Positions 44,582-64,000 of a stretch of 64,000 nt of DNA are shown piece after piece; positions within the stretch are counted from its first letter, which is position 1, and the number at the start of each line of letters is the position of its first letter. Position numbers and translations under genes: made by a program. Under the pieces are notes generated by a model. It was not told the DNA's origin and did no database searches. It worked only from the letters and a program-made list of their open reading frames with translations. The DNA comes from Gadus chalcogrammus. Its lineage: Eukaryota; Chordata; Actinopteri; Gadiformes; Gadidae. Location: positions 2,727,887 to 2,791,886 of the forward strand of contig NC_079418.1 in NCBI RefSeq assembly GCF_026213295.1. The letters run 5' to 3'.

Positions 44582-46711
44582 CCTCCCACTCGATCTTTCC
44601 GGTAGACATACTGGGAAGGTCGCCACCTCAAAGTCAAACTCAATTTAAAAGAGACCTCCCACTTTGGTCTATTCGGGATCCGGTTTGGTCCAAGGAACCT
44701 TCTAGCTGCCCTCCAGATCCAAGCAATGGTCTTAACAAGTCTGGTAAGGCTGCTGAACCGTTTGATGTCCACAAGGCTTTGGATTGCTGACCCTGTGGGT
44801 GGTCTCTGTTGATCTACTTGGACATGGTCCCCTTTCCGTCCTGGTCCCATTACCTGGGCCCTCGTCAGAGCAGCGACAAAGGCTTTCTTTTTCAGTTTGT
44901 TGATGCTCTCTCTGGCAGCAGTAGCAATTTCTTTTGCAGATTTGATCGGCCACTCACACACAGGAAGGCTCAGGAACTCTGGACCATTTTGCCACTGAGT
45001 CTTCATCAAGTTGTTTGGGGCCGCTTCCTCTCGTGATTAGGTCTGCAATGTTCTGCGGACCAGGGATCCACCACCAGTCCTGGACTTGTGAGTTGCTTTG
45101 GATTTCTCCTATCCGATTTGCAAAGAAAGTTTGATAGCCATAGCTCTCTCTTTGGATTGCGCCAAGAACGGTCTGGCTGTCGACAAGATGGAACCACTTC
45201 TCAACTTTGATTTGGCTGTGCTTTTCAAAGTACCTCTTCAGGCGGGACGCAAACACTGCTCCACATACCTCTGATTTCACAGCATCGCCCTTCTGATCCA
45301 AAGGGGTTAGTTTGGCTTTAGACTCCACCAGCTTGATGATGGGGCCTTGATCAGAGCTCCACCTCAGATACATCACTGCTCCGTAGGCATGCTCGCTCCC
45401 ATCTGAGAATGTAGCTGCCCACGGCTTACCGGTATGGCATGAAGGAGTTAGAGCCCTGGTGAATTTGACCTTGCCGAGCTGGACATATTGTTCAAAAAGC
45501 TCAATTGCATCTTCCCTGAGGCCCTCCGAGAGCGCTGTGTCCCATGTGTCTTTAGCTGGGCAACTTTTGTTTTTTGCCTCTTGGAATGCTTGGCGCACCA
45601 GGATAGCTCCCTTCTGCTTTGCAGGCGTCACCAGGCCACTTGGGTCATACAATCCAGCCACCTGACTGAGCAACTCTCTTCTTGTCAGGGGATTGGGAGT
45701 CTGAGGCCTAACCTGTTCTTGCAGGAGGTTCTGACCAAGCCGCATCTTTTGCTTCCTCTTTGAGAAATGTATGGAAGTCATGACATGAAGCCTGTCTTCC
45801 CCAACAATGTAGCCAAGGCCGAGTGCCTTATTGTCGTCATCACCCATTTGATTTGGGAGGACCAAGGTTCCCTCTTTGGCTCTTGCGCTGTTGTCTGGCT
45901 CGTCCTGCCTCCCACTTTGCTCAGAGAACACCCACGGCTTGAGCTGAAATCCTCCAGCCTTCAGGATGCTCTCGAAGTTTGCAGTGATGGCTCTCAGGCG
46001 GTCGAGGTCATTTTGTGATGTCAGGACATCATCGACATAGCTGTCCTGCTGGAGTACCCGGTGCTCCTCCTCAAGGTGCATGAACTGAGGGAGTGAAACT
46101 GGGTCTTCTATCCAGGGGTACTTGGCATGCCAATGCGGATCCTTGCTGTGGCAGTCACCTGCGACGTACGTGAGTCCGTCTCTCACTACCTCGAGTTCCC
46201 GTTCCTCAGCAAGGGTCATCTCTTTCCCACCTGGCTGGCAGTTTCCACATCGACAGCCCCCACACCTTGGATCGCAGGCAGCGCCAATACTGTCCCATCT
46301 CCACCATTCCAGGAAGTCTTGCCCAGTTGTGAAGGTGGTTGACTCCTGGATGTCGTGGCAGATACGACTGTTTGTTTGCTGCTGCTTTAAGATCCTGGCG
46401 GGGAGTTCCTCATATTTACTGGCGGCGGTCCTCATTGACCTGGCGAAGTGAGTGTTGGATGCGTGGGCTGACACGGCGATGCTCTCAAACAGGTCTGGGT
46501 GAGTCCCTCCAACGGTCTTCCCCAATGGTCCGTCCCACAGCACAAGGTCTCCAACAACTCGAATTCGCTGAGGTGCCAGCTTACCCTCTCTGTGACTAAT
46601 CAGCAAGCTTATCTCCTTGGGTCTTGTGAGGTCATCGGCTGGGATGTCAGGAAAGAACTTTTGCAGTTGTCTCGCGGTTACGCCCTTGTAGACAACTGCA
46701 ATGTTGTCCAT
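44527..46711 (-). pseudogene. BEL pol remnant: RT active site and RNase H, RT palm and integrase deleted
   Basis: Starts DNIAVVYKGVTARQLQKFFP (end of the protease region) and runs to EDPVSLPQ near 46090. It then jumps straight to FMHLEEEHRVLQQDSYVDDVL, so the first part of RT has been deleted and only the YVDD motif remains. The connection domain (RRELLSQVAGLYDPSGLVTP) and RNase H-like part (ATFSDGSEHAYGAV ... WWWIPGPQNIADLITRG) follow. After about 44954 the frame shifts into KWQNGPEFLSLPVCEW-like integrase-proximal sequence, and the catalytic D,D-35-E core is missing. A short C-terminal piece adjoins the 3' LTR. Confidence 0.85.
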
Positions 46712-48710
46712 AGCAAATCAACTGGTGGGATTGAAGGGTTCCTCTGGGAGTCTCTACTCTGATCTTTAACAGGTACCTCTTCGTTTCCACGTGAGCCTTC
46801 ATCCCCCCAACCCCATGGACAACAAGGGTGACTTCCTCGCTTCTGAGGTTCAGCTTGCTTGCAGCTTTGTGGGTGATGTAGTTCGTGTCCGATGCCAGGT
46901 CGATCAAGGTCCCGATCTTCTGTCCAGCATTGGCTATTACTTCAAGGAGCATCATTATGACCGGGAACTCTTGTAGACCACCTTCAATGAGAAGGCTTGA
47001 TGGCTTGGTAACTGTGCTGAGGGTCTTTGAGGCGGCGTTCGAGAAGGCATCCCGACACTGTTTTGCAAGTTCTGGGAAGAGTTTTCTTATGAAGTCCTCC
47101 TGGTCAGCAGTGTACTTTTCCTTTGCTTCCCCAGAATGGCGTCTACCCCTGTTCTGGACAGCACTGCTTCTTTCATCAGCATTTGGACACAGGTAGTAGT
47201 GATGATCACGACCATCTTTGCAGTCTGGATGCCTACAGAGAAAGGTGGGTTTGCAGAATGCCAAGTCATCATGGATTTCGAGGCACCTCTCACATGCCCC
47301 TAGCTCCTTTACGGCAGCATTCCTCTCTGCTGGCTTTAGGGCTCGAAATTTCTTGCAGAAATACAGCTTTGCTCTGTGCTTCTCGTCACCACAGATGACA
47401 CATCCTGCCTGGGCACCATCAGACTTTGTGGCTCTTGTTGTGGCGTGTCTTGAATCAGATCTTGCTTCTTTTCTTGGTTCCTCATCCATCAGTTGCTCGA
47501 GTTGCTCGTAAATGAACTCTTGCTCTTTCAGGAATGCCAACAGACTGTCAAATCTGTTGTCTGGGAACACAGCATTCCGACTATCAGCAACATAGACAAG
47601 CCATTCCTTCTTCAGATTTTCAGGAAGCTTACATTCGATGGACTTTATGACCAACGGATTCTTGATTGCCCCTGTGTCTCCCAGGTCACTCAAATCCTGC
47701 AATGCCTTCTCAACTGCTTCAATCAATTCCACTATCTTTCGTGGTTGGTGACTCCTAACAGCTGGCATTTTCTGCAACTCTTCCACAATTTCAATGGCGA
47801 TGGCGGTTTGGTTTCCATAGCGATTTCCAAGGACACGGAAAACGTCTTCTGCGGTGTTGTAGGTGGTGAGCCTGAGGTCTCTGGTGATTCTTTCATCCAG
47901 GCTGTCCAGCAACTGGAATTTCTTCACCTCTCTTGAGCCTGTGGGTTCACTTTGCCTTTGCAGTGCTTCCCAATCTTTCCTCCATCTATGTAAATCTCAT
48001 TTAACGCCAGAGAACTTGGGGAGAGCTATTGGCTTTAACCTGATTGTGGGCATGGTAGGATTTAGGGGGGCAGTCCACGTCTGTCTTTTATCCTCTTCTT
48101 TCAGCTTTACCTGTATGAATTCAGCCTTCATAGACACAAGCACAGGAACTGTGAGGTCTAGCTCTCTAAGTCGGTCTTGGATGACTCTTTTCTGATCTGA
48201 TGGAATCCATCGCTTCCAGCGATCATGCAATCCTTTTGCCGTCTTTGTGAGGTCTTGCAAGTGGTTGAGCATGAAATCATAGGCCTCTTGTTTCGTACTT
48301 CGGTATACTGCAGCAGTGCGCTTGCACTCTGACTCTGCGACTTCCAGTGACGTGAAAACCTCATTGGCGCCAGAGTTGGACCACAGCACGTTTTGGACAA
48401 GATGTTTGATTTCCTTCAATTTAGATGCATTTTCAATGGCAGTGTTTGACAGGTCGGCCTTTTGCTGTTCTGTTAACACTGCTTCTTCTTCAGCGCCCAG
48501 CTCCGCCTCTTTGTCAGCAATGAGCTTGGCTTCCAAGTCATCATTTACCTCTAAGACTTTTTCAGCAGCTTTAGAGAGTGCATTAAACCCATTTTCAAGC
48601 TCCTGCTCAGAGAGATCCTCGTAGGTCCTCTGCAAGCTGTTGGCCAGACGAGAAAATGCTCTCTTCGCCACTGTTCTCTCCATTTTCAGCTCCTCCGCCA
48701 TCTTTTCCCT
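46647..48710 (-). pseudogene. BEL gag and protease region, with one stop
   Basis: From about MAEELKMERTVAKRAFSRL (near 48703) the frame runs through a Glu/Lys-rich coiled region to LPKFSGVK, stops (TGA at 47997-47999), and continues in the same frame with DWEALQRQSEPTGS and KKFQLLDSLDERITRDLRL (Pao/BEL gag region), Cys/His knuckles (CVICGDEKHRAKLYFC..., CERCLEIHDDLAFC) and a protease-like segment (GTLIDLASDTNYIT, where a D-S/T-G triad would be expected). The frame is lost near 46700 at LICYG, where the pol frame begins one base out of register. Confidence 0.85.
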
Positions 48711-48817
48711 GTTGCAGGTGACGCGTAGGTGACAAGATAAGAGTTTGTTTGTTATTTGGATTTTAATCCGTCTTTGATTTTCCTTGGTTCCAGTTCCTGG
48801 ACTCCTCGGTTTTTTAC

Positions 48818-49769
48818 TGCCAAGTTTTTGCTGTTTTGTACTTTTTCCCCAACTTGAAAGAGGAACTGACATCTATTGGAGGTTTTGGGAAAACTGGATT
48901 CTACTCAAAATGTAATGACTTGAGTCCCAGGCAGTAGCTACGTTTTCACTTTTCTTTCATTTTTATTTTCAGTTAAACAGTAGCTCGCTATTTTCTTGCC
49001 ATTAACCTTTAGGTAAAAAACCTTTAAAGATAAACAGAAACATAGAAAACACACATGAATATCAGCAATCCACACAACAATAAACCGACACCAACATGTG
49101 CAAAATAATTGACTTTCTCAGATATAAATTCTTGTACAAAATATACTGGAATTTTAAACTTAAAAAGTACACAAACAACGCAGAATTTAAATTTTTCAAT
49201 TGTGGAACATTCAATGATAAAGTATTAAATGCATAAACCATCACTTATACAAAAACGGCTACTGCAGCCTCACCATCACCTTATTTCTAACAAGTGACAA
49301 CTTAGTTTACAGTTCACGGTATAGGCAGACAACATTAGCATCCCCACTTGCAACGAATGCTGCGGTTAGAAGCTATTAATAGCACAAACAACGTTACCGG
49401 AGCAGCGGCAGACTTTGATGGAAAAGATCGTAAGTAGGCTACATTCTCTTACCGGCTGCCTCTCCAGATTTCAAAGATGTTCAGTATGTACAATACAAGA
49501 GTTTTTATTACACGCGTTTGCTGTGGTTTTCTAACAGCTCTCTTGTTCTCTCTCGTGCCTCCTTGAAGCTCAGTTAAAACACCTGCTGCTCGTGTCTGCG
49601 TCGCGTGTATGACGTAGCTTATTTTTGCGTCAACCATTAGTTGAGCTGGTGAGTCCTTCCGCTCCCGATTTAAAATTAAATCACTATTTTTTGTCCGTTA
49701 ATTTCTTCTTTTTTTCAGTGTATTTTCTTAAACCCCAAAGTAAAGTTAAAACCACAGTTTGACTCGACA
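48818..49769 (-). repeat. BEL 5' LTR (right copy)
   Basis: 952 bp. Followed on the minus strand by GTAAAAAACCGAGGAGTCC, the region where a primer-binding site is expected. I could not match it to a particular tRNA. Confidence 0.9.
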
Positions 49770-49774
49770 GGTAT

Positions 49775-51010
49775 CAACCACCATAGTTATGATAGAAAAC
49801 GTTAAATTCAAATCATTTTCTGGGGAGACCTGAAAGAGTTTCATAATAACAAACAAACTACGTCAACGTCATATACAATCACTGAACGACTTATGAAAAT
49901 AAAATACTACACATTTCTCGCTAGACATTTTTATTGCATTTTCCACTATGACGTGGCTATTTCAGCCATGTTCTTTGTTTTGTGTTGCGTCACTTTACGT
50001 GGATGCAGCGGTCCGGGCTCTGGGGCGCTGGTGATGCTGGTACAAGTGGTTGCCAAGTCAAGGAAAATAAATATGAAAATAAACTATTTGTCAAAGCAAC
50101 AATCAACACAAAGGTTCTCCTACTATCAGAAGTCTCTCTCGCAAGTAACACGTTGACGCAACGCAAGGGGGTTACGACGTAGGCTGGGTCGTGGACCTTT
50201 ATGGTTCTGCATTGGGTTTAGGCCTACGCTTTGCATGTCGGTGGTACAGAGAGAACCAATAATTGGTCTTTCTCTGTGCATGCTATTACTTTCCATTGGT
50301 CTACTAGACGTTTTGATTATGGAATGGATTCTACAAACTTGGAAAGCAGATTGCGACTCTCAATTTGCAACAAAAGCAGAAGATAGGCTGCTATACGCGT
50401 GTTCCCGACAGTGCTGACTGGCACATACCTGGACGACGCCGTCTTCCATGATCTCTTGTAGAAATGTTCATTTTTGTAATTTCCCACAGAGGGAGATTTA
50501 TTATTGTTAGTACTTACAAAGGGATTTTTTATTATTATTTGTTTACTACTTCAATTTCTAATGCAAAAAGTAAACCATCAAAATGTTTTAGTCGGCTACC
50601 AAAACAGGGAAATCATTTTTTACCGTTTGTTTCCAAAAAATCACATTGTCAGTAATGAAATAAAAAAATCTCTTCTAAATACTCGTAAAACAAAAACACT
50701 GATTTGTAAGGGTAATAAATGGTGTGTATCAATCCATAGCCCTGTTTTTCGAGGTCAAGATTGATTGATTGTGTGTCAGCAGTAGGCTAGACTTTGGGCT
50801 CCTGAGACGACAGCTCCGTGTCGATGTGAGAGCCCGCCGCCCCGCAGTGAGTCATGGAAGTGAACAGTAATGTGTGGAACGATGTTAATCCACCAACATG
50901 TAACATAATCATTAGTTTAAATGCCTCGGTCCAAACAATACAGCGTCTTTTTATGACAAGAAGTTGAAGTTTGATGAACTTCATTGACCTCAGAACGAGG
51001 AAAAGTAAGA
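49775..51010. other. Unrecognised intergenic sequence
   Basis: No gene seen. A short motif (GACGCAACGCAAGGGGGTTACG, in part near 50154-50176) resembles the end of the MITE in acadl intron 10. The rest is AT-rich without clear structure. Confidence 0.3.
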
Positions 51011-51799
51011 ACAGTGAAAGGCAAGGCAAGGCAACTTTATTTATATAGCACTTTTCATACACAAGGCAGACTCAAAGTGCTTCACATATAAACATTGTTA
51101 TGCATTAAAATAAAATAATAGATAAGTAAAAGAAAACATATGCAAAGAAATGAGTAAAATAGAAAGTTAAAAAGGCTTTTTAGTAAGTAAAATTGAAAGT
51201 GCAATGTATTTAAGAAAGTGATAAAATTAGTTATTATTATTATTAAGTTATTTAAGATCAGATCAACAGTCTCTATGGAACCCAAGTCGGGACTACAACC
51301 CGACCTAAAGGACAATATTCTAGGACTCTAACCCAGCTTCTAGGACTCTAGCCCAGCAACCTTTCTCTCTGGTATCAGATCATGTATTTTTCTGGTAAAA
51401 ATAGAAAATAAAGGGAAAGTTAAAAAGGCATTTTAGTAAAATAAAGGTAAAGTATTTAAGATTTAGCAGAAAGCTAAAGCAAACATAAAAGTCTTCAATC
51501 TTGTTTTGAAGGTAATCAGAGTTGGGGCAAGTCTTAAATCCTCAGGGAGTTTATTCCAGCTATTTGTTGCATAGTAACTAAATCCTGCTTTCCCATGTTT
51601 CGTGTTTACTCTGGGGATAATTAACAGATTGGTCTCAGAAGATCTTAGTGTTCTAGAAGGCTTATGCAGTGGAAGCATATCAGTTAAATATTTTGGGCCT
51701 AAACCATGTAGGGATTTATAGGTTAGCAACATGATTTTAAAATCAATTCTCTGACCTACAGGAAGCCAATGTAACGATTTAAGAATTGGTGTAATGTGT

Positions 51800-52831
51800 T
51801 CAAATTGTTTTGGTCTTTGTTAAAACTCTAGCAGCAGCATTCTGAACAAGCTGAAGCTTCCTTAGAGTTTGTTTTGGGAGACCTGTAAGGAGACCATTGC
51901 AGTAATCAAGCTTACTAGTGATAAAGGCATGTACAAGTTTTTGTAAGTCTTCTGTGGACATGAGCCCTCTAAGTCTTGCTACATTTTTAAGGTGATAATA
52001 TGCAGATTTTGTAACTGATTTGATGTGACTTTCGAAATGTAAATCAGAATCCATGATAACCCCTAGGTTTCTGGCTTTGATTGAGGTTTTCAGGGACAGA
52101 GAGTGAAGGTGTTGGGTTACTTTAAGCCTTTCCGTTTTAGCACCAAATACAATTATCTCTGTTTTATCCTCATTTAGCTGAAGGAAATTTCGGCACATCC
52201 AGTCTTTCACTTGCTCAATGCACTGGCACAGCAGATCTATGGGCCGATAGTCATTTGGTGATAGCGATACATAGATTTGCGTGTCATCAGCATAGCAATG
52301 ATGGTCAATATTGTTATTATGCATGATTTGCCCTAGTGGGAGCATGTAGATGTTGAATAAAGAGGGTCCTAAGATCGAACCTTGTGGGACTCCACATGTC
52401 ACATTGGTTGATTCTGATACAAAGTCGCCAATGGAAACAAAGTAGTTCCTATTTTGTAGATAGGACCTGAACCAATTTAAGACAGTGCCTGAAAGCCCCA
52501 CCCAGTTTTCTAACCTTTCCAGAAGTAATGTATGGTCTACAGTGTCGAATGCAGCACTGAGGTCAAGTAGCATTAGTATTGAGGTTTTGCCAGAGTCTGT
52601 GTTAAGACGGATGTCGTTTACAACTTTAATAAGGGCGGTCTCAGTGCTGTGCAGGGGTCGAAATCCTGATTGGAAGGTGTCATAGCAACCAGTTGATGCC
52701 AGGAAGTGATTTAGTTGCTGGAGGACAACTTTCTCAATGATTTTACTTATGAAGGGTAGATTTGATATTGGTCTGTAGTTGTTAATAATAGAGGCATCTA
52801 GGATCCGCTTTTTTAAAAGGGGTTTAATCAA
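51800..52831 (-). pseudogene. CR1/Rex1-type reverse transcriptase
   Basis: Open for 343 residues with the full RT motif series: NNYRPISNLPFISKIIEKVV, SGFRPLHSTETAL, LLDLSAAFDTVDH, GVPQGSILGPSLFNIYM and the catalytic CYADDTQIYV, then thumb motifs (LNEDKTEIIVFG, RNLGVIMDSDL, DYCNGLLTGLP). It would perform target-primed reverse transcription. It lacks an endonuclease in frame and its own C-terminus, so it is classed as broken. Confidence 0.88.
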
Positions 52832-53577
52832 GGATCAGTCACAGAGAGATCAGAAACATTGAGGCCCTTTGTGATAACCAGGTCTAGAGTGTGGCCCTTA
52901 CAATGAGTAGTCTCTTTCACATGTTGGGACAGTTCAAATGTGTCCAAAATGGTAAAAAGTTTTTTTGCACACTTGTCATTCAAATCATCAGTATGAAAAT
53001 TGAAGTCACCAGTTATAACTAGACAATCAAAGTCTGTGGAGATGCTAGACAATAATTCTGTGAATTCATCGAAAAAATGTGCAGAGTATGTGGGTGGCCT
53101 GTAAATAATTAATAGGAGAACTCTGGGGGAGCATTTCAATACAGCACAAAGGTATTCGAATGATGGAAAATCACCAAATAACATCTGTTTCCCCTGAAAA
53201 TCATTTTTAAATATAACAGCAACCCCTCCACCTCTTTTTCCAGATCTACATGCATCAAAAAAGTTAGAGTTGGGAGGAGCTGTCTCTATCAGAACGGTTG
53301 CACTGTTATTTTGTTCCAGCCATGTTTCAGTTAAAAACATAAAATCCAGTTTAGAGGTGGTAATAAAATCATTAACTAAAAATGATTTGTTATTAAGAGA
53401 CCTAACATTAAGTAGACCCATCCTGATGGTGTTGTTGATAGGCTTTAAGGTTGTTTTTGGTTTGGAGGAAATATGTATGAGATTTGTGAGGTTAGCAGTG
53501 TGTCTAAGTTTCCCTTTGTTTACTCTCTTAGTGGTTACAGCAGGAATGCAAAAGTTGCCATGTTTTGACATAGGCAA
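52828..53577 (-). pseudogene. LINE apurinic-type endonuclease domain
   Basis: About 200 residues of exonuclease-endonuclease-phosphatase fold: GLLNVRSLNNKSF, FMFLTETWLEQ, RGGGVAVIFKN, LLIIYRPPTYS, and the catalytic VITGDFNFH. The C-terminal SDH motif expected after SVTDP is lost at the deletion junction. The domain nicks target DNA to prime reverse transcription. Confidence 0.85.
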
Positions 53578-53705
53578 CCTTGGGTTCAGCAGATTATGCG
53601 AAACGTCCTTTATACTTTGTCTACGGCTGAACCCTTTTTTGTCTCAGTAATACTCAGGACTACTATCAGTACAAACACATTTCTTTAAACCCCATTAGGA
53701 TTTAA

Positions 53706-54235
53706 GGGACACTGTGTAATATTTTAAGTAATTTATTACCTCAAATCAACGTATTCATTCATAAATAAGTCCTCATTGGTGTAAAATTATCTCTGCCAAA
53801 AATCTCACTTATCCTCCTGAGGGAAGAATAATTAATATGTAGTTACATAGGACAGGTAAGCGTCATGGAGGCTTCCATGTTCTTCCGGTCTATTAACTGC
53901 CGAGAGGGACAAAAAGCACTACGTGGTACAGGAAATGCAAACGCATTTTCACTCTGAGCCAGCGTGAATGATGACTGAGATAATTCACTATCTTGCTCGA
54001 GGAGTAATTACTCATACATCATTAGCTTACATTAATGATTCAATGCAGTTTGAAATTTGTTTGAAATAACGAACCTCATCATCACTCGAATGACTCGATG
54101 AGGTAGTATTGGATGTCCTGACACAGCTTCTTGGCACATACTGCCCACCGTAGTTTTTGAACGAGCGAGCACTATTAGTTTGAATGCAATATACAATTGT
54201 ACCACTAGATGGGAGTAATTTTACACAGTGTCCCT
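53706..54235. mobile_element. TTAA MITE (GGGACACTGTG family)
   Basis: GGGACACTGTGTAA and its inverse TTACACAGTGTCCC are flanked by TTAA (53702-53705 and 54236-54239, with one extra T on the right). 530 bp, no coding capacity. piggyBac/Kolobok-type by target site. Confidence 0.8.
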
Positions 54236-54263
54236 TTAAATGATCACATAATGGCACAATTAT

Positions 54264-54552
54264 GTATCATTTTTATAAACCCTTGATTTCATCAATGCTC
54301 AACTAATACTATTAGTTGTGTATCTATGCTAAGTATTATTTAGAATTTTGTATTTATTCACTTTTTAAACAATTGTATTCCACTCTAAAGTTTGATCCTG
54401 GCTTTTTTAGTCCGTCTCACGTCACGGCTGCAGCGAGTGGACGTGGTCTCTGCTCCCTCTCTTTTATTCGCTGCAACAAGTTCACCAGTAGTCTGCGTAT
54501 CCGCGTCGGTCTATTGGGTTTGCTCTCCGTCCGTCAATCCTCCTCCAGCGAC
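54264..54552 (+). promoter_or_regulatory. Upstream/5' UTR region of acadl
   Basis: GC content rises from about 54415, with CGTCACG, CCGCGTCGG and CTCCGTCCG blocks. The frame upstream of the ATG at 54553 is open but has no conserved sequence. The ATG is chosen because the Arg-rich presequence starts there. There is no obvious TATA box close by. Probable CpG-rich promoter; the transcription start is not determined. Confidence 0.4.
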
Positions 54553-63302
<8,750 letters not shown>

Positions 63303-63523
63303 GGAAGACCGAGGGGCTCTTCCTCAGGGTGGAGGGTCCCCAGACTGGGGGGGCCGTTTGCTCTGGGTCCACTTTTAGATGTGTGCACGTGTAAAGGAAA
63401 AGGGCTAATCTTTAGTTGAGGGAGCGATGTGGAAAGATAAGGGCTTCTTTTCCAGTCTCCATTTTGCGTTAAAAAAAACCACAAGGTGTTCAGAGGGCGT
63501 CCATCTTGTTTGCGATCACCAGC

Positions 63524-63597
<74 letters not shown>

Positions 63598-64000
63598 CTA
63601 TGTGTTTCTATAAAAACAAAAGAGAATCAAATCGAAGAGCGAGTGCACCAAGGTCCAATCGGATTTGGCCCCAGGGTCGTTGCCGTTGGTTACCAAGAAC
63701 TCTAAGCCAGCTGGCCCCGTGAGTGGAGCCAACAGACAGGGGTAACCTTATATGATCTAATATAGAAATTAAACATGATTGCCGGGGTTTAATTCTACCA
63801 AGTGTCCTTAGAACACTCATTGCAGTTCAAATCCATTCAGATTCACACAATCATGATGCCAATGAATGAATGATTATGAATCTTTAACCGCCACATTGAG
63901 TTCAAATCATTAGCTCAGTCTTTTAATTACGTAGACTGATTTGGGTTTGCGTTTGTTGTTACAACTTTCTAAGCACTTACGACGACAGTTTATCGCCTGA
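63303..64000 (+). other. acadl 3' UTR and downstream sequence
   Basis: After the TGA the sequence contains a (GT)n tract (63525-63595) and ATTAAA near 63766 as a possible polyadenylation signal. No further gene is seen to the window end. Confidence 0.5.

Larger units (their letters stand above)
43618..49769 (-). mobile_element. BEL/Pao LTR retrotransposon, defective
   Basis: Two LTRs (43618-44581 and 48818-49769) are flanked by the 5-bp duplication GGTAT (43613-43617 and 49770-49774). Coding is on the minus strand. On that strand the LTR runs TGTCGAGTC...TTGGCA, and a purine tract GAGTGGGAGG lies directly before the 3' LTR. Between them are a gag with one stop, a protease region, and a pol missing most of RT and the integrase core. 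The LTRs are very similar, the left one carrying about 10 extra nt near its inner end, so the insertion is fairly recent but the internal deletions make it non-autonomous. Confidence 0.92.
51015..53650 (-). mobile_element. CR1/L2/Rex1-type LINE, internally deleted
   Basis: The minus-strand order is endonuclease (53577-52828), RT (52831-51800), C-terminal domain (51732-51463), then a 3' end with AAAGTGCTATATAAATAAAG and a (TTGCC)n tail (about 51030-51015). The endonuclease and RT frames meet abruptly (SVTDP then IKPLLKK), whereas the family normally has a long linker. A deletion has removed it. Frame changes also separate RT from the C-terminal domain. Confidence 0.88.

Noticed and set aside
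43618..49769. Endogenous retrovirus
   Set aside because: Gag, knuckle and pol motifs are BEL/Pao type, and no envelope region is present.

Overview
The window is vertebrate nuclear DNA, almost certainly from a teleost fish. The evidence is one intact, intron-rich fish-type nuclear gene (acadl, long-chain acyl-CoA dehydrogenase, 11 coding exons at 54553-63302, + strand), remains of a teleost-expanded NLRC3-like NLR immune gene, a fish-typical set of transposons (PIF/Harbinger, ISL2EU, P, hAT, TTAA-type MITEs, DIRS, BEL/Pao, several LINE clades), and very many long (CA/TG)n tracts. There is no bacterial or viral gene organisation. The dense dinucleotide repeats would suit a tandem-repeat-rich lineage such as gadiforms, but that is only a guess. 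No alignment or search was run; assignments rest on motifs, exon structure and remembered family features.

Layout. 0-10 kb: a CR1/L2-type LINE 3' end, then MITE-rich sequence (TTAA element with a second MITE inside it, a 240-bp foldback element, a 1.16-kb long-inverted-repeat element, smaller inverted-repeat elements, and a THAP-carrying P-like element with a perfect 8-bp target duplication). 10.6-16.1 kb: a decayed two-gene ISL2EU-type transposon, with a SWIM/YqaJ-nuclease gene on + converging on a THAP/DDE transposase gene on -. 17.3-18.5 kb: a non-autonomous Harbinger. 18.8-20.7 kb: a LINE with a restriction-like endonuclease.

20.9-40.7 kb: a wrecked NLRC3-like gene. Its exons are interrupted by a Harbinger with a nearly intact DIRS retrotransposon in its 3' terminal repeat, a second abutting Harbinger, a third Harbinger with an intact HARBI1-like transposase, a fourth carrying a MADF-like exon, and an L1/Tx1-type LINE that itself holds a hAT element. 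Two of these insertions are so clean that removing the element plus one target duplication restores NLR reading. 41.7-43.2 kb: a second AACGCC-ended MITE, and a putative sorting-nexin-like exon hit by a second MADF-carrying Harbinger. 43.6-49.8 kb: a defective BEL/Pao element with two LTRs and a 5-bp target duplication. 51-53.6 kb: a CR1/Rex1-type LINE on -. 53.7-54.2 kb: a TTAA MITE.

54.5-63.3 kb is acadl, the only intact host gene. All splice sites are GT-AG, the phases join, and the protein is 440 aa with a predicted mitochondrial transit peptide; its product would act in mitochondrial fatty-acid beta-oxidation. Its introns hold nested transposons (TTAA element > hAT > RTE LINE fragment), minisatellites, a partial exon-3 duplication, and a truncated relative of the Harbinger that broke the NLR gene. 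The remaining DNA is mostly unrecognised intergenic sequence.

The most interesting content is transposon biology: the DIRS element with terminal repeats and an internal complementary region that match end for end, the CWG target preference shared by the GGGCC-ended Harbingers, and the ISL2EU gene pair. I did not find a convincing new system beyond these.
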